NCBI GenBank assembly: GCA_009995705.1
Contig: JAADBR010000046.1
Span: 1 to 25,810 of the forward strand
Direction: 5' to 3'
DNA: 25,810 nucleotides
DNA from: Microcystis aeruginosa W13-11
Lineage (GTDB): Bacteria; Cyanobacteriota; Cyanobacteriia; Cyanobacteriales; Microcystaceae
This document shows, in pieces, positions 1 through 6,157 of the stretch (position 1 is its first letter; each line of letters opens with the position of its first letter). Under the pieces are notes generated by a model. That model ran no database searches. It was not told where the DNA came from and saw only the letters and a list, made by a program, of their open reading frames with translations. The translations under genes and the position numbers were made by a program.

Positions 1-408
1 ATAGGCAATCACCAGAAAAGCGGCAATACTAATTACTTCTAAGGCAACGTAAACGCTAATAAAATCCTCACAGAGAAAGACAGAATTAATGCTGCCGTGG
101 AGAATGATAGCTTGAGCGTAAAAAAAGGCGGTTTTGCTACTTTCCCAGTTATAAATGATCACTGCCATCGTCACCAGGGCATTGGTGAGGATAAAATAGG
201 CACTTAACTGATCGGCCACCAGTTTCACTCCATAATTATCCAGTAGGTTGAGGGTTATGGGGGAGGATTGGCTAAATAAAAGGAGAGAATAGGCGAGAGA
301 GATAATAGAAGTAATTAAGGACAGATATTTAGCCCAGCGAGACAGTAAATAGCCAATAAAACCGCTCAAAAAGGGAACGACTATCCAAGCGATCGTTAGA
401 GTATTCAT
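1..408 (-). CDS. NdhD/MrpD-type proton-translocating membrane subunit (N-terminal part, runs off the window)
   Basis: Reading the minus strand from the ATG at 408-406 gives 136 uninterrupted codons that continue past base 1. The protein starts MNTLTIAWIVVPFLSGFIGY and is a chain of hydrophobic helices broken by short polar loops. It contains the stretch FISVYVALEVISIAAFLVIAY, where an acidic residue lies inside a helix (L-E-V-I-S), as in the proton-antiporter-like subunits of complex I and Mrp/Mnh antiporters (NdhD/NuoM/MrpD family). Known members sit in the membrane and move protons or exchange them for sodium. The assignment to MrpD/NdhD5-6 rather than the photosynthetic NdhD1-4 is an inference from the short N-terminus; the proton-channel core lies outside the window. 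No Shine-Dalgarno is visible before the ATG. Confidence 0.65.
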   Translation of the reverse strand, partial: MNTLTIAWIVVPFLSGFIGYLLSRWAKYLSLITSIISLAYSLLLFSQSSPITLNLLDNYGVKLVADQLSAYFILTNALVTMAVIIYNWESSKTAFFYAQAIILHGSINSVFLCEDFISVYVALEVISIAAFLVIAY

Positions 409-909
409 GGTGTAGGATTTTCTGATCTTTACTTTGTCTAGGGCAGGGTTTTCCTAGACTAATCTGCTCAATTTCACCAGCAAAGATACTTTTTCTAATT
501 ATCCTCGATCGAGTCCTATTGATCAAGAATTTTTCGGGTGGCAAATAGATTGTTTTGGATCTATAATTATTATTGAAACAAATAAAAGCAAGCGGTTTCG
601 CTTGTTTGGTATGAAGGTCGCAATCGCAGTTTTTTCAACTGTGTTTAAGGAGCCAATTCTGTAGCCCTAGAATAGATTGACACACTTAAAGGAATGAATG
701 CGTCTCGTTCCCAGATTTTTCAAAAGGTTTTTGAGAGTCCCAATCCGATTGTCTGGCACTAACATCGGATTTTAACAGGTCAAAAGCCTTATTTTAAAAG
801 GGTTTTACCATTATTCAGAAAACCCTATGTAAACGACCAAAACCTCCCAACCAATAGCTATACTGTTATAAGAGCTATTTCCCGCAATTAGACCGCCAAG
901 AAAAATTGA
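409..909. other. Gene-free stretch with short hairpins
   Basis: No convincing gene lies in these 500 bases. Besides the 436-459 hairpin there is CAAGCG-GTTT-CGCTTG (589-604), extendable by A/T and G/T pairs on both sides, and AGGGTTTT (799-806) pairing with AAAACCCT (819-826) across a 12-base loop. A 71-codon minus-strand ORF at 329-544 overlaps the membrane gene in another frame and looks spurious. Confidence 0.5.
436..459 (-). promoter_or_regulatory. Hairpin in the leader of the NdhD/MrpD-like gene
   Basis: GTCTAGG (436-442) and CCTAGAC (453-459) form a perfect 7-bp stem around a 10-base loop. It lies 27 bases upstream of the start codon of the minus-strand membrane gene. It could be an operator, an mRNA leader structure or chance; there is no U-tract placing it as a terminator. 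Confidence 0.3.
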
Positions 910-996
910 ATGCCAACGATAACAAAAGAAACCCTTAAGCAAAAACTCGATCGCCGTAATAATCAACAACGTCAAATCTTAAATATTCAACCTTAA
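910..996 (+). CDS. 28-codon ORF, possible remnant of a rhodanese-like gene
   Basis: ATG at 910 opens MPTITKETLKQKLDRRNNQQ and stops with TAA at 994-996, only 14 bases before the antitoxin start. The 'I-T-K-E-x-L-K-x-K-L-D-R' opening resembles the first helix of many cyanobacterial rhodanese-like proteins, so this could be the remaining N-terminus of such a gene, or a leader peptide for the toxin-antitoxin pair. No Shine-Dalgarno is clear. It may not be translated. Confidence 0.25.
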   Translation: MPTITKETLKQKLDRRNNQQRQILNIQP

Positions 997-1010
997 AAGG
1001 AGCAAACCTA

Positions 1011-1235
1011 ATGACAACTAGAGAAAGACTGATCCAAGAAATATCTCAAATCTCCGAAGAAATTGTTGAAGAACTGCTTGACTTTTTATTATTTACCCAA
1101 GCCAGAAGGAATCAACAAAAAGAGCCAAAAACGCCTAGACCCTACGCCCTCTGTCAAGGAGAATTTACCGTTCCTGCTGACTTTGATGATCCCTTACCCG
1201 ATGAAATCCTACAGGACTTTGAAAACCCTTTGTAA
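1011..1235 (+). CDS. DUF2281-type antitoxin of a VapBC-like pair
   Basis: The 74-residue protein begins MTTRERLIQEISQISEEIVE, an amphipathic helix, continues with a hydrophobic LLDFLLFTQ segment, and ends with the GEFTVPADFDDPLPDEILQDFE signature. That bipartite pattern (helical N-terminus; acidic VP-x-DF-D-x-PLP-x-x-I tail) is typical of the DUF2281 family, which usually lies just before PIN-domain toxin genes and is taken to be the antitoxin. AAAGGAG at 996-1002 is a good ribosome binding site. The stop TAA at 1233-1235 is 5 bases before the toxin ATG, a normal operon spacing. The antitoxin is intact although the toxin is broken. Confidence 0.8.
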   Translation: MTTRERLIQEISQISEEIVEELLDFLLFTQARRNQQKEPKTPRPYALCQGEFTVPADFDDPLPDEILQDFENPL

Positions 1236-1240
1236 AAATC

Positions 1241-1627
1241 ATGCGACTTTTACTCGATACTCATATCTTTCTCTAGTTTCTTAATGGAGATCCTCAACTT
1301 TCACAAGATTTTTGTGATGCCATTAAAGACGCTAAAAATAGCGTATATTTAAGTGTAGCCTCCATCTGGGAAGCCATTATTAAATATCAATTCGGTAAAC
1401 TTCCCTTGCCAGAATCACCAGAAGTTTATCTGCCCAAACAACGCGATCGCCATCAAATAGCTAGTTTAACGATTGATGAAGAAAGCATCGCCTATTTAAT
1501 GAAATTACCTCCCTTGCATCGTGATCCCTTTGATAGGCTGCTAATTTGTCAAGCAATCCAAAATGATTTAATCATTATTACAGTTGACCAAAAAATTCGC
1601 TCCTACCCAATCATTACAACCTTATAA
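1241..1627 (+). pseudogene. PIN-domain (VapC-like) toxin interrupted by an in-frame amber codon
   Basis: ATG at 1241 gives MRLLLDTHIFL, then TAG at 1274-1276, then the same frame runs on as FLNGDPQLS to a TAA at 1625-1627. PIN toxins of this group normally read LLLDTHxxLW, so TGG (Trp) to TAG is the simplest explanation: one base change. Read through, it gives 128 residues with the expected PIN landmarks: Asp in LLLDTH, SIWEAIIKYQFGKL in the middle, and RDPFDRLLICQAI followed by IITVDQKIRSYP near the end. Known PIN toxins are Mg2+-dependent ribonucleases using those acidic residues. A re-start at a TTG (1406) or elsewhere would miss the first catalytic Asp. No other frameshift is seen, so the mutation is recent, or suppressed, or a sequencing error. 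Confidence 0.85.
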
Positions 1628-1641
1628 TTAATCAGACAAAA

Positions 1642-1719
1642 ATGGCAGAAGTAAACGTTTATTATGATCCAATGGGTAACACCTTAACCGTTGGGTTTGG
1701 CAGGGTAAGCGCATCTTAA
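1642..1719 (+). pseudogene. Truncated DUF2283 gene (N-terminal fragment)
   Basis: ATG at 1642 encodes MAEVNVYYDPMGNTLTVGFG, the characteristic opening of DUF2283 proteins (x-Y-Y-D-P-x-x-x-x-L-x-V-x-F), which are often found beside toxin-antitoxin genes. The frame then enters an inverted-repeat element at 1703 and stops at 1717-1719 after 25 residues; intact members are usually about 60-80 residues. The rest of the gene is not recognisable downstream, so this is a remnant. It follows the broken toxin by 14 bases and was probably part of the same accessory cassette. Confidence 0.6.
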
Positions 1720-1759
1720 TAATCCTTGACAAAATGAATTTTATGTGGGTTGCTTACCC
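1703..1759. mobile_element. 57-bp miniature inverted-repeat element or solo ends
   Basis: GGGTAAGC at 1703-1710 is repeated in perfect inversion as GCTTACCC at 1752-1759. The left copy coincides with the point where the DUF2283 gene loses similarity to its family, suggesting insertion or deletion through a small mobile element. The sequence GGGTAAGCGCATCTTAA resembles terminal sequences of cyanobacterial insertion sequences, but I cannot name the family. No coding capacity. Confidence 0.45.
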
Positions 1760-2087
1760 AGAGGACGATTCAAGCATATTTGAGTAGAATTTACCATCTC
1801 AATTGTTAAGCAAAAATAGACCAAATGGGTCGATTTCCTAACTATTCTAATCGACTGGTATCACTTGAAAGGCCCACGCGGATCACAAAATTGGCCAATT
1901 GTCAATAGAGTTTGAGACGCTTTCACCCTGCCCGCTTCCCCACTTCCCTCTCCCTAACCGCCAACAGCACAAATCAAGTTTTGTATCAAAAATTTGCTAA
2001 TTTTGCTGTTATGTGCTATACAGTTACGCATCAAAACAGGATAGAAAAACGAGATTTTCTTAATTACCAGACATTTTCTCAAATTTT
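1720..2087. other. Gene-poor remnant region
   Basis: No supported gene lies here. It contains the right part of the 1703-1759 element, a 17-codon ORF at 1732-1785 with no recognisable partner, a 12-bp perfect palindrome AATTGGCCAATT at 1889-1900, and a C-rich tract around 1920-1955. An open frame at 1912-2136 starts without a Shine-Dalgarno, has no domain signal and overlaps the better-supported ORF at 2088, so I treat it as chance. Confidence 0.45.
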
Positions 2088-2204
2088 ATGGCAACTCTCC
2101 CAGAGTCAAATTATCCTGAAAGAAATCCTCTCCTAGAAAATCCGACAAGACTCAGAGAAATTGTGGCCGTTAATGCTTTTATCCTTGTATTAGGACTTCG
2201 ATAA
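2088..2204 (+). CDS. 38-residue ORF translationally coupled to the J-domain gene
   Basis: ATG at 2088 encodes MATLPESNYPERNPLLENPT and ends in a hydrophobic tail AVNAFILVLGLR. Its TAA (2202-2204) shares its last A with the ATG of the next gene (TAATG), a classic coupling arrangement. I do not recognise a family. The ATG has no obvious Shine-Dalgarno. It may be a genuine small protein, a leader that couples translation of the J-domain gene, or the surviving end of a larger gene. Its overlap with the next start is the main argument for it. Confidence 0.4.
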   Translation: MATLPESNYPERNPLLENPTRLREIVAVNAFILVLGLR

Positions 2205-2956
2205 TGAAAGAATTGGAGCGATACTATAAAGTTTTAGGGTTAGATCATGGGGCATCTCTTGATGAGATCAATCAAGCCTACAAAGATTTGGTGTTTATTT
2301 GGCATCCCGATCGCATTCCCAAAGATAATCAGCGTCTTTTGGAAAAAGCCACCGCTAAACTGCAAGAAATTAACCAAGCTAGGGAACAATTGCGGCAAAT
2401 TCATCAAAATTCTCCTAAACGCTCCAATTCCCCCCCTAAAACTGAAAAACAGCCCGCCCACGCCTATAAAACTGCGTCCCCCTATCAGCCTCACCCTAGC
2501 CAACCCAGCCAAAATTCCCAAACCCACAGTCAACACAGCCACTCCCAGAATAACCATCAAGTCCCCAATCATGGCGCTTGGCGCCCTCACTATCGGGATT
2601 TAAACGGAGCCGATTTACAGGGGGCCAACTTGAAAGAAAAAGATCTCTCTAGTCGCAGTCTCATCGGGGCAGATTTAAGCCATGCCGACTTAAGCGATAG
2701 CTTCCTGCACAAAATTAACCTAGAAAAAGCTAATCTGTACAAAGCTAATCTTTTTCGCGCCAATCTCCTCGAAGCTAACCTTAAAGGCGCAAATCTACAG
2801 GAAGCCAATCTCATCGGGGCGGATTTAAGTGGGGCGGATCTGTCGGCGGCGGATTTACGCGGGGCAAAAATTGGCTTCGGTAAGCGTATTATGGTGAAAT
2901 TAACTGGGGCAATTTTAACGGGAACAATTCTCCCCGATGGTTCGATTCATCAATGA
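2204..2956 (+). CDS. J-domain protein with C-terminal pentapeptide repeats
   Basis: The 250-residue protein has three parts. Residues 1 to about 66 form a J domain (YYKVLGLDHGASLDEINQAYK, HPD at 34-36), which in known families stimulates the ATPase of an Hsp70 (DnaK). Residues about 67-128 are a low-complexity linker rich in Gln, Ser, Pro, His and Asn. Residues 129 to about 240 are pentapeptide repeats of the A(D/N)Lxx type (GADLQGANL through SGADLSAADL), predicted to fold as a right-handed quadrilateral beta-helix, ending in the usual cyanobacterial ILPDGS tail. The G/F region and zinc fingers of true DnaJ are absent, so this is a specialised co-chaperone or adaptor, probably cytoplasmic. 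It is coupled by TAATG to the small ORF before it and is followed 48 bases later by an exported HExxH protein. The client is unknown. Confidence 0.85.
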   Translation: MKELERYYKVLGLDHGASLDEINQAYKDLVFIWHPDRIPKDNQRLLEKATAKLQEINQAREQLRQIHQNSPKRSNSPPKTEKQPAHAYKTASPYQPHPSQPSQNSQTHSQHSHSQNNHQVPNHGAWRPHYRDLNGADLQGANLKEKDLSSRSLIGADLSHADLSDSFLHKINLEKANLYKANLFRANLLEANLKGANLQEANLIGADLSGADLSAADLRGAKIGFGKRIMVKLTGAILTGTILPDGSIHQ

Positions 2957-3004
2957 ATAACCTCCTGCTAATTTTGATATTTTTTAAATAGGAACTATCA
3001 CCCG

Positions 3005-3457
3005 ATGGGCATTTATTACACAATTGCTGCTGTTTTTCTAGGGATGCAGTTAGCTGCGGGAGAAAATTTATCGGCGGCGAATCCTGATTTTTTACGGCTG
3101 CAAAAAGCTCTAGAAAAACACAATTTTATCGTCAAACTTGCCCCGCCACCAGTGCGAGGAGCCTATGGTTTATTTGATAGCAAAACTAGAATTATTTGGA
3201 TTCATCCCCTAGTTTTTGACTTAGGTATTGCCCGACCAACATTAATTCATGAAGCTGTCCATGCCGCTCAACTTTGTCATGGGGGCAAAACAGTTAAAGC
3301 TCTTAATTTAGGTAGAGAACCCCCGGCAATGACCAGAAGATTTTTTATGAATTATGAGGGTTTTAGCAGACAAATTGAAGCCGAAGCCTATACTGTTCAA
3401 GTTCAGCCTGATGGTCTAGATTTAGTAATTTCTTTACTACAAAAATATTGTCCTTAG
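3005..3457 (+). CDS. Exported or membrane-anchored HExxH protein (putative zinc metalloprotease-like)
   Basis: The 150-residue protein opens with a hydrophobic segment (MGIYYTIAAVFLGMQLAAGE) that could be a signal peptide or an anchor. It then shows IHEAVHAAQ with the HExxH zinc motif at 82-86, and EAEAYTVQ at about 126-133, where a Glu could be the third zinc ligand in the gluzincin pattern. Two Cys (91 and 149) could form a disulfide outside the cytoplasm. Small cyanobacterial proteins with HEAVHAAQ exist but their function is not established. TAGGAA at 2990-2995 is a plausible ribosome binding site. The gene is in the same direction as the J-domain gene and may share its transcript; it converges on parA with 17 bases between. 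Confidence 0.65.
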   Translation: MGIYYTIAAVFLGMQLAAGENLSAANPDFLRLQKALEKHNFIVKLAPPPVRGAYGLFDSKTRIIWIHPLVFDLGIARPTLIHEAVHAAQLCHGGKTVKALNLGREPPAMTRRFFMNYEGFSRQIEAEAYTVQVQPDGLDLVISLLQKYCP

Positions 3458-3474
3458 AAAACCTGTTCATAAAT

Positions 3475-4125
3475 CTACCAATCCCGTTCTAATTCTTCGG
3501 CCACACGACGATAATCGGCGCTGGCTTCCTGGGCATTTTTACCGCGCCAATTGGTAATAGCAACCCCGTCTAAAACGGCTTTTTCGTGGGCTTTATAATT
3601 TCTGACAAAAGCATGACAGGCGGGAATACCTAATTCTAATAGAGTATTTTGTGCTTCTAAAGTTTCCTTAAGACTACGGGAATCCACTTTCGTTAACAAA
3701 ACCCGATAGGAAATTCCTAGGGGTTTAACTGCCGTGCGTACCGTGTCAATTAAAGCCATTAAATCCATCGGTGCGGGAGGAGTCGGTAAAATTAAATAAT
3801 CTGATTCTGCTATTACTGCCGTAAGTAATTCGGAACGCAAAGCTGGTGGTGTGTCAATCACGATCAGATCGTACTTGATAATTTGACGCAATTCTCCTAA
3901 TTTCTCTGTATTAATTTGCTTGGCTAAATCAAATACCATACCCGCTTGATTTCTTTCTACCCACCAAGTGGAGGAACCCTGGGGATCCGCATCCACCAGC
4001 AAAACACGCTGATTCTGTCCCCAAATTGCCGCTAAATTAACCGCAGTAGTGGTTTTACCCACACCACCTTTACCATTGACAACAGCGAGAATTTTTGGGC
4101 TATTAGGCTTTAATTGCGAGGTCAT
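3475..4125 (-). CDS. Orphan ParA/MinD-family ATPase
   Basis: The 216-residue protein carries the deviant Walker [10 protein letters not shown] at 19-27 with the signature Lys19, the switch I/Walker A' segment [14 protein letters not shown], and a Walker [10 protein letters not shown]. These define ParA-type P-loop ATPases, which form ATP-dependent dimers and position DNA, plasmids or protein complexes. Length fits the small (type Ib) ParA class with no N-terminal helix-turn-helix. No ParB, McdB or other partner gene is adjacent: gatB lies upstream and an HExxH gene converges from the other side. The cargo cannot be deduced from the window. The ATG is preceded by a heptamer-repeat block and no good Shine-Dalgarno. 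Confidence 0.85.
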   Translation of the reverse strand: MTSQLKPNSPKILAVVNGKGGVGKTTTAVNLAAIWGQNQRVLLVDADPQGSSTWWVERNQAGMVFDLAKQINTEKLGELRQIIKYDLIVIDTPPALRSELLTAVIAESDYLILPTPPAPMDLMALIDTVRTAVKPLGISYRVLLTKVDSRSLKETLEAQNTLLELGIPACHAFVRNYKAHEKAVLDGVAITNWRGKNAQEASADYRRVAEELERDW

Positions 4126-4127
4126 TT

Positions 4128-4195
4128 TCAGTTACCAGTTATCAGATTTGAGTTTTAAGTTCACTGATTACTGTTTACTGTTTACTGATCACTGA
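4128..4195. repeat. Degenerate heptamer repeat block A
   Basis: The 76-base gap between gatB and parA is filled by variants of CAGTTAT/CAGTTCA/CTGATTA/CTGTTTA. It shares the 17-mer AGATTTGAGTTTTAAGT with the block at 20108-20215. It resembles the short tandemly repeated heptanucleotides known in cyanobacteria. Confidence 0.65.
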
Positions 4196-4201
4196 ATATA
4201 A

Positions 4202-5674
4202 CTAACCAGAAAGTTTTTGATCTAAGATTTGGCTAGTTAATTTAGGATCGGCTTTACCGCCGCTTTTTTTCATGACTTGACCGACAAAAAATCCCTTAAG
4301 ATTGGTTTTCCCCGCCCGGAATTTTTCTAACTCGCTTGGATGGGAGGCGATAATTTCCTCGATCAGTTTTTCGATCGCAGAAGTGTCAGAAATTTGTATT
4401 AATCCTTTCTTTTCCACCAGTGCTTTGGGTGAACCGCCTTCGGTGAGAAGTTCTGGCAAAATTTCCTTAGCAATTTTGCCACTAATTGTTCCCGTTTCAA
4501 TCAGTTTAACTAATTCCGCCAAGTCTGACGCTTGTAGGGCAATTTCTGTGATCGTCAGCTTATTATTATTCAAATAAGCGGCGATATCTTGACTGATCCA
4601 GTTAGCGACTAATTTCGCATTTGCCCCCGCAATTACAGCATTTTCAAAATATTCGGCCACGGTGCGATCATCGGTTAAAACCCTAGCATCGTAGGGGGAA
4701 AGACCAAATTCTTCTTCATAACGACGACGTTTACGAGCGGGTAATTCTGGTAATTCTTCCGCCCAAGCTTTTAACTGTTCGGGGGAGACTTCTAAGGGGG
4801 GTAAATCCGGTTCGGGAAAATAGCGATAATCGCTAGAACCTTCTTTTTTCCGCATACTAATCGTCCGTTGAGTAGCCTCTTCCCAAAGACGGGTTTCCTG
4901 TACGATTAATTCGCCATTTTCGACCGCTTCAATTTGTCGATCAATCTCGTATTCTATGGCTTTTTGGATAGCACTAAAGGAGTTCATATTTTTAATTTCT
5001 ACCTTAGTCCCGAACTTTTTAGTGCCTTTTTTGCGAACGGAAATATTGACATCGCAGCGCAGGGAACCTTCCTGCATATTACCGTCACTGATGCCGAGAT
5101 AACGCACTAAACGCCGTAATTCTTGGGCATATTCCGCCGCTTCGGTGCCGGTGCGTAAATCTGGTTCCGAGACAATTTCCAATAATGGTACACCTGTACG
5201 ATTAAAATCCACGAGGGAATGGGTAGAACCGGAGAGACGTTCGCTGCCAGCATGAACCAGTTTTCCTGCGTCTTCTTCCATGTGCAGACGGGTAATGCCG
5301 ATAATTTTGCGGCTAACTTCCTTAGTTTTTTTATCGACGATCTCGATTTCTAGTTGACCCTGTTCGACAATAGGGAGATCATACTGGGAAATTTGATAAT
5401 TTTTCGGCAGGTCGGGATAAAAATACTGTTTGCGATCGAATTTGCTATGAGATGCAATTTTACCATCGATAGCTAATCCCAGTTTAACGGCACTGGCCAG
5501 GACTTCTTGGTTAAGGACGGGTAATACCCCCGGATAACCCAAACAGACGGGACAGACGTTAGTATTGGGGGGACTATCGAAGTTGGTGGGACAGGAACAA
5601 AATATCTTGCTTCTGGTGTTCAGTTGACAGTGGGTTTCTAAACCGATAATTGCTTCGTATTCATTGGCAGACAT
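4202..5674 (-). CDS. gatB: Aspartyl/glutamyl-tRNA(Asn/Gln) amidotransferase subunit B
   Basis: The 490-residue protein is full length for GatB. It begins YEAIIGLETHCQLNTRSKIF, with the metal-binding Cys cluster (CSCPTNFDSPPNTNVCPVCLG) near residues 26-44, the family signature LVDFNRTGVPLLEIV, and MQEGSLRCDVNISVR. The C-terminal part (about 340-490) is the GatB/YqeY tRNA-binding tail ending GFFVGQVMKKSGGKADP. In GatCAB it phosphorylates mischarged Glu-tRNA(Gln) and transfers ammonia to make Gln-tRNA(Gln) in the cytoplasm. gatA and gatC are not adjacent, which is common in cyanobacteria. A TATAAT on the minus strand (5721-5716) about 40 bases upstream is a likely -10. Confidence 0.97.
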   Translation of the reverse strand: MSANEYEAIIGLETHCQLNTRSKIFCSCPTNFDSPPNTNVCPVCLGYPGVLPVLNQEVLASAVKLGLAIDGKIASHSKFDRKQYFYPDLPKNYQISQYDLPIVEQGQLEIEIVDKKTKEVSRKIIGITRLHMEEDAGKLVHAGSERLSGSTHSLVDFNRTGVPLLEIVSEPDLRTGTEAAEYAQELRRLVRYLGISDGNMQEGSLRCDVNISVRKKGTKKFGTKVEIKNMNSFSAIQKAIEYEIDRQIEAVENGELIVQETRLWEEATQRTISMRKKEGSSDYRYFPEPDLPPLEVSPEQLKAWAEELPELPARKRRRYEEEFGLSPYDARVLTDDRTVAEYFENAVIAGANAKLVANWISQDIAAYLNNNKLTITEIALQASDLAELVKLIETGTISGKIAKEILPELLTEGGSPKALVEKKGLIQISDTSAIEKLIEEIIASHPSELEKFRAGKTNLKGFFVGQVMKKSGGKADPKLTSQILDQKLSG

Positions 5675-6157
5675 ATTTTATCGCTCTCGCCGACACAGGA
5701 ATGATCTGTTTAATCATTATAGTAGCGATTCTGGATCATTCCCTCCCTTCATAAAACTTAATACTGTGGTTACTAATAACCCTATGCACCTTTAATATAG
5801 CTCAAAAAAGATAATTTATTTAACTAACGTCCGCTATTATTTTTAATTTTATCAAAGGCATAAGACAGGGAAGCTTATCGATAGTTTTTCACCAATAAAC
5901 CTAGCCTTTCTAGTATCGACCACCGACCACCGACTCCCGAAAATGAAAACTTCCCGCCTCACCATGAAGATAACCGACATAAATCGTAGCAAAAATTAAC
6001 TTCTAGAGGCGGGATATTCGCTTAGTATAGAAACAGAGAGATTATACCTGAGAACTGACCCCATAACCAGCCAAAACCAATATCAGCATCGAAAGTGATC
6101 ATTTTCTAGGCGAGTAATGCCTTAGTAATTGACGATTTTTACTTTTTACTTGATTTT
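5675..6157. other. Divergent intergenic region gatB / pyruvate kinase-like gene
   Basis: These 483 bases hold no supported gene. They contain the gatB -10 and a pair of inverted 9-mers, TCCCGCCTC (5952-5960) and GAGGCGGGA (6006-6014), 45 bases apart, which may mark a small palindromic insertion or a folded leader. A-T-rich sequence precedes the plus-strand ATG at 6158, where no Shine-Dalgarno is evident. Confidence 0.45.
5716..5721 (-). promoter_or_regulatory. Probable -10 element for gatB
   Basis: On the minus strand this reads TATAAT, an exact consensus -10, about 42 bases before the gatB ATG. No good -35 is seen at 16-18 bases. The 6-bp inverted repeat AATGAT (5700-5705)/ATCATT (5713-5718) overlaps it. 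Confidence 0.4.

Noticed and set aside
1912..2136. 74-codon open frame
   Set aside because: No Shine-Dalgarno, no domain signal, a C-rich low-quality start and overlap with the 2088 ORF; treated as chance.
3475..4125. Carboxysome positioning ATPase McdA
   Set aside because: Only general ParA features are visible and no McdB-like gene is adjacent, so the specific name is not supported.
4128..4195. Possible CRISPR array in the repeated intergenic blocks
   Set aside because: The repeats are 7-base degenerate units without spacers of constant length; they are heptamer repeats, not CRISPR.
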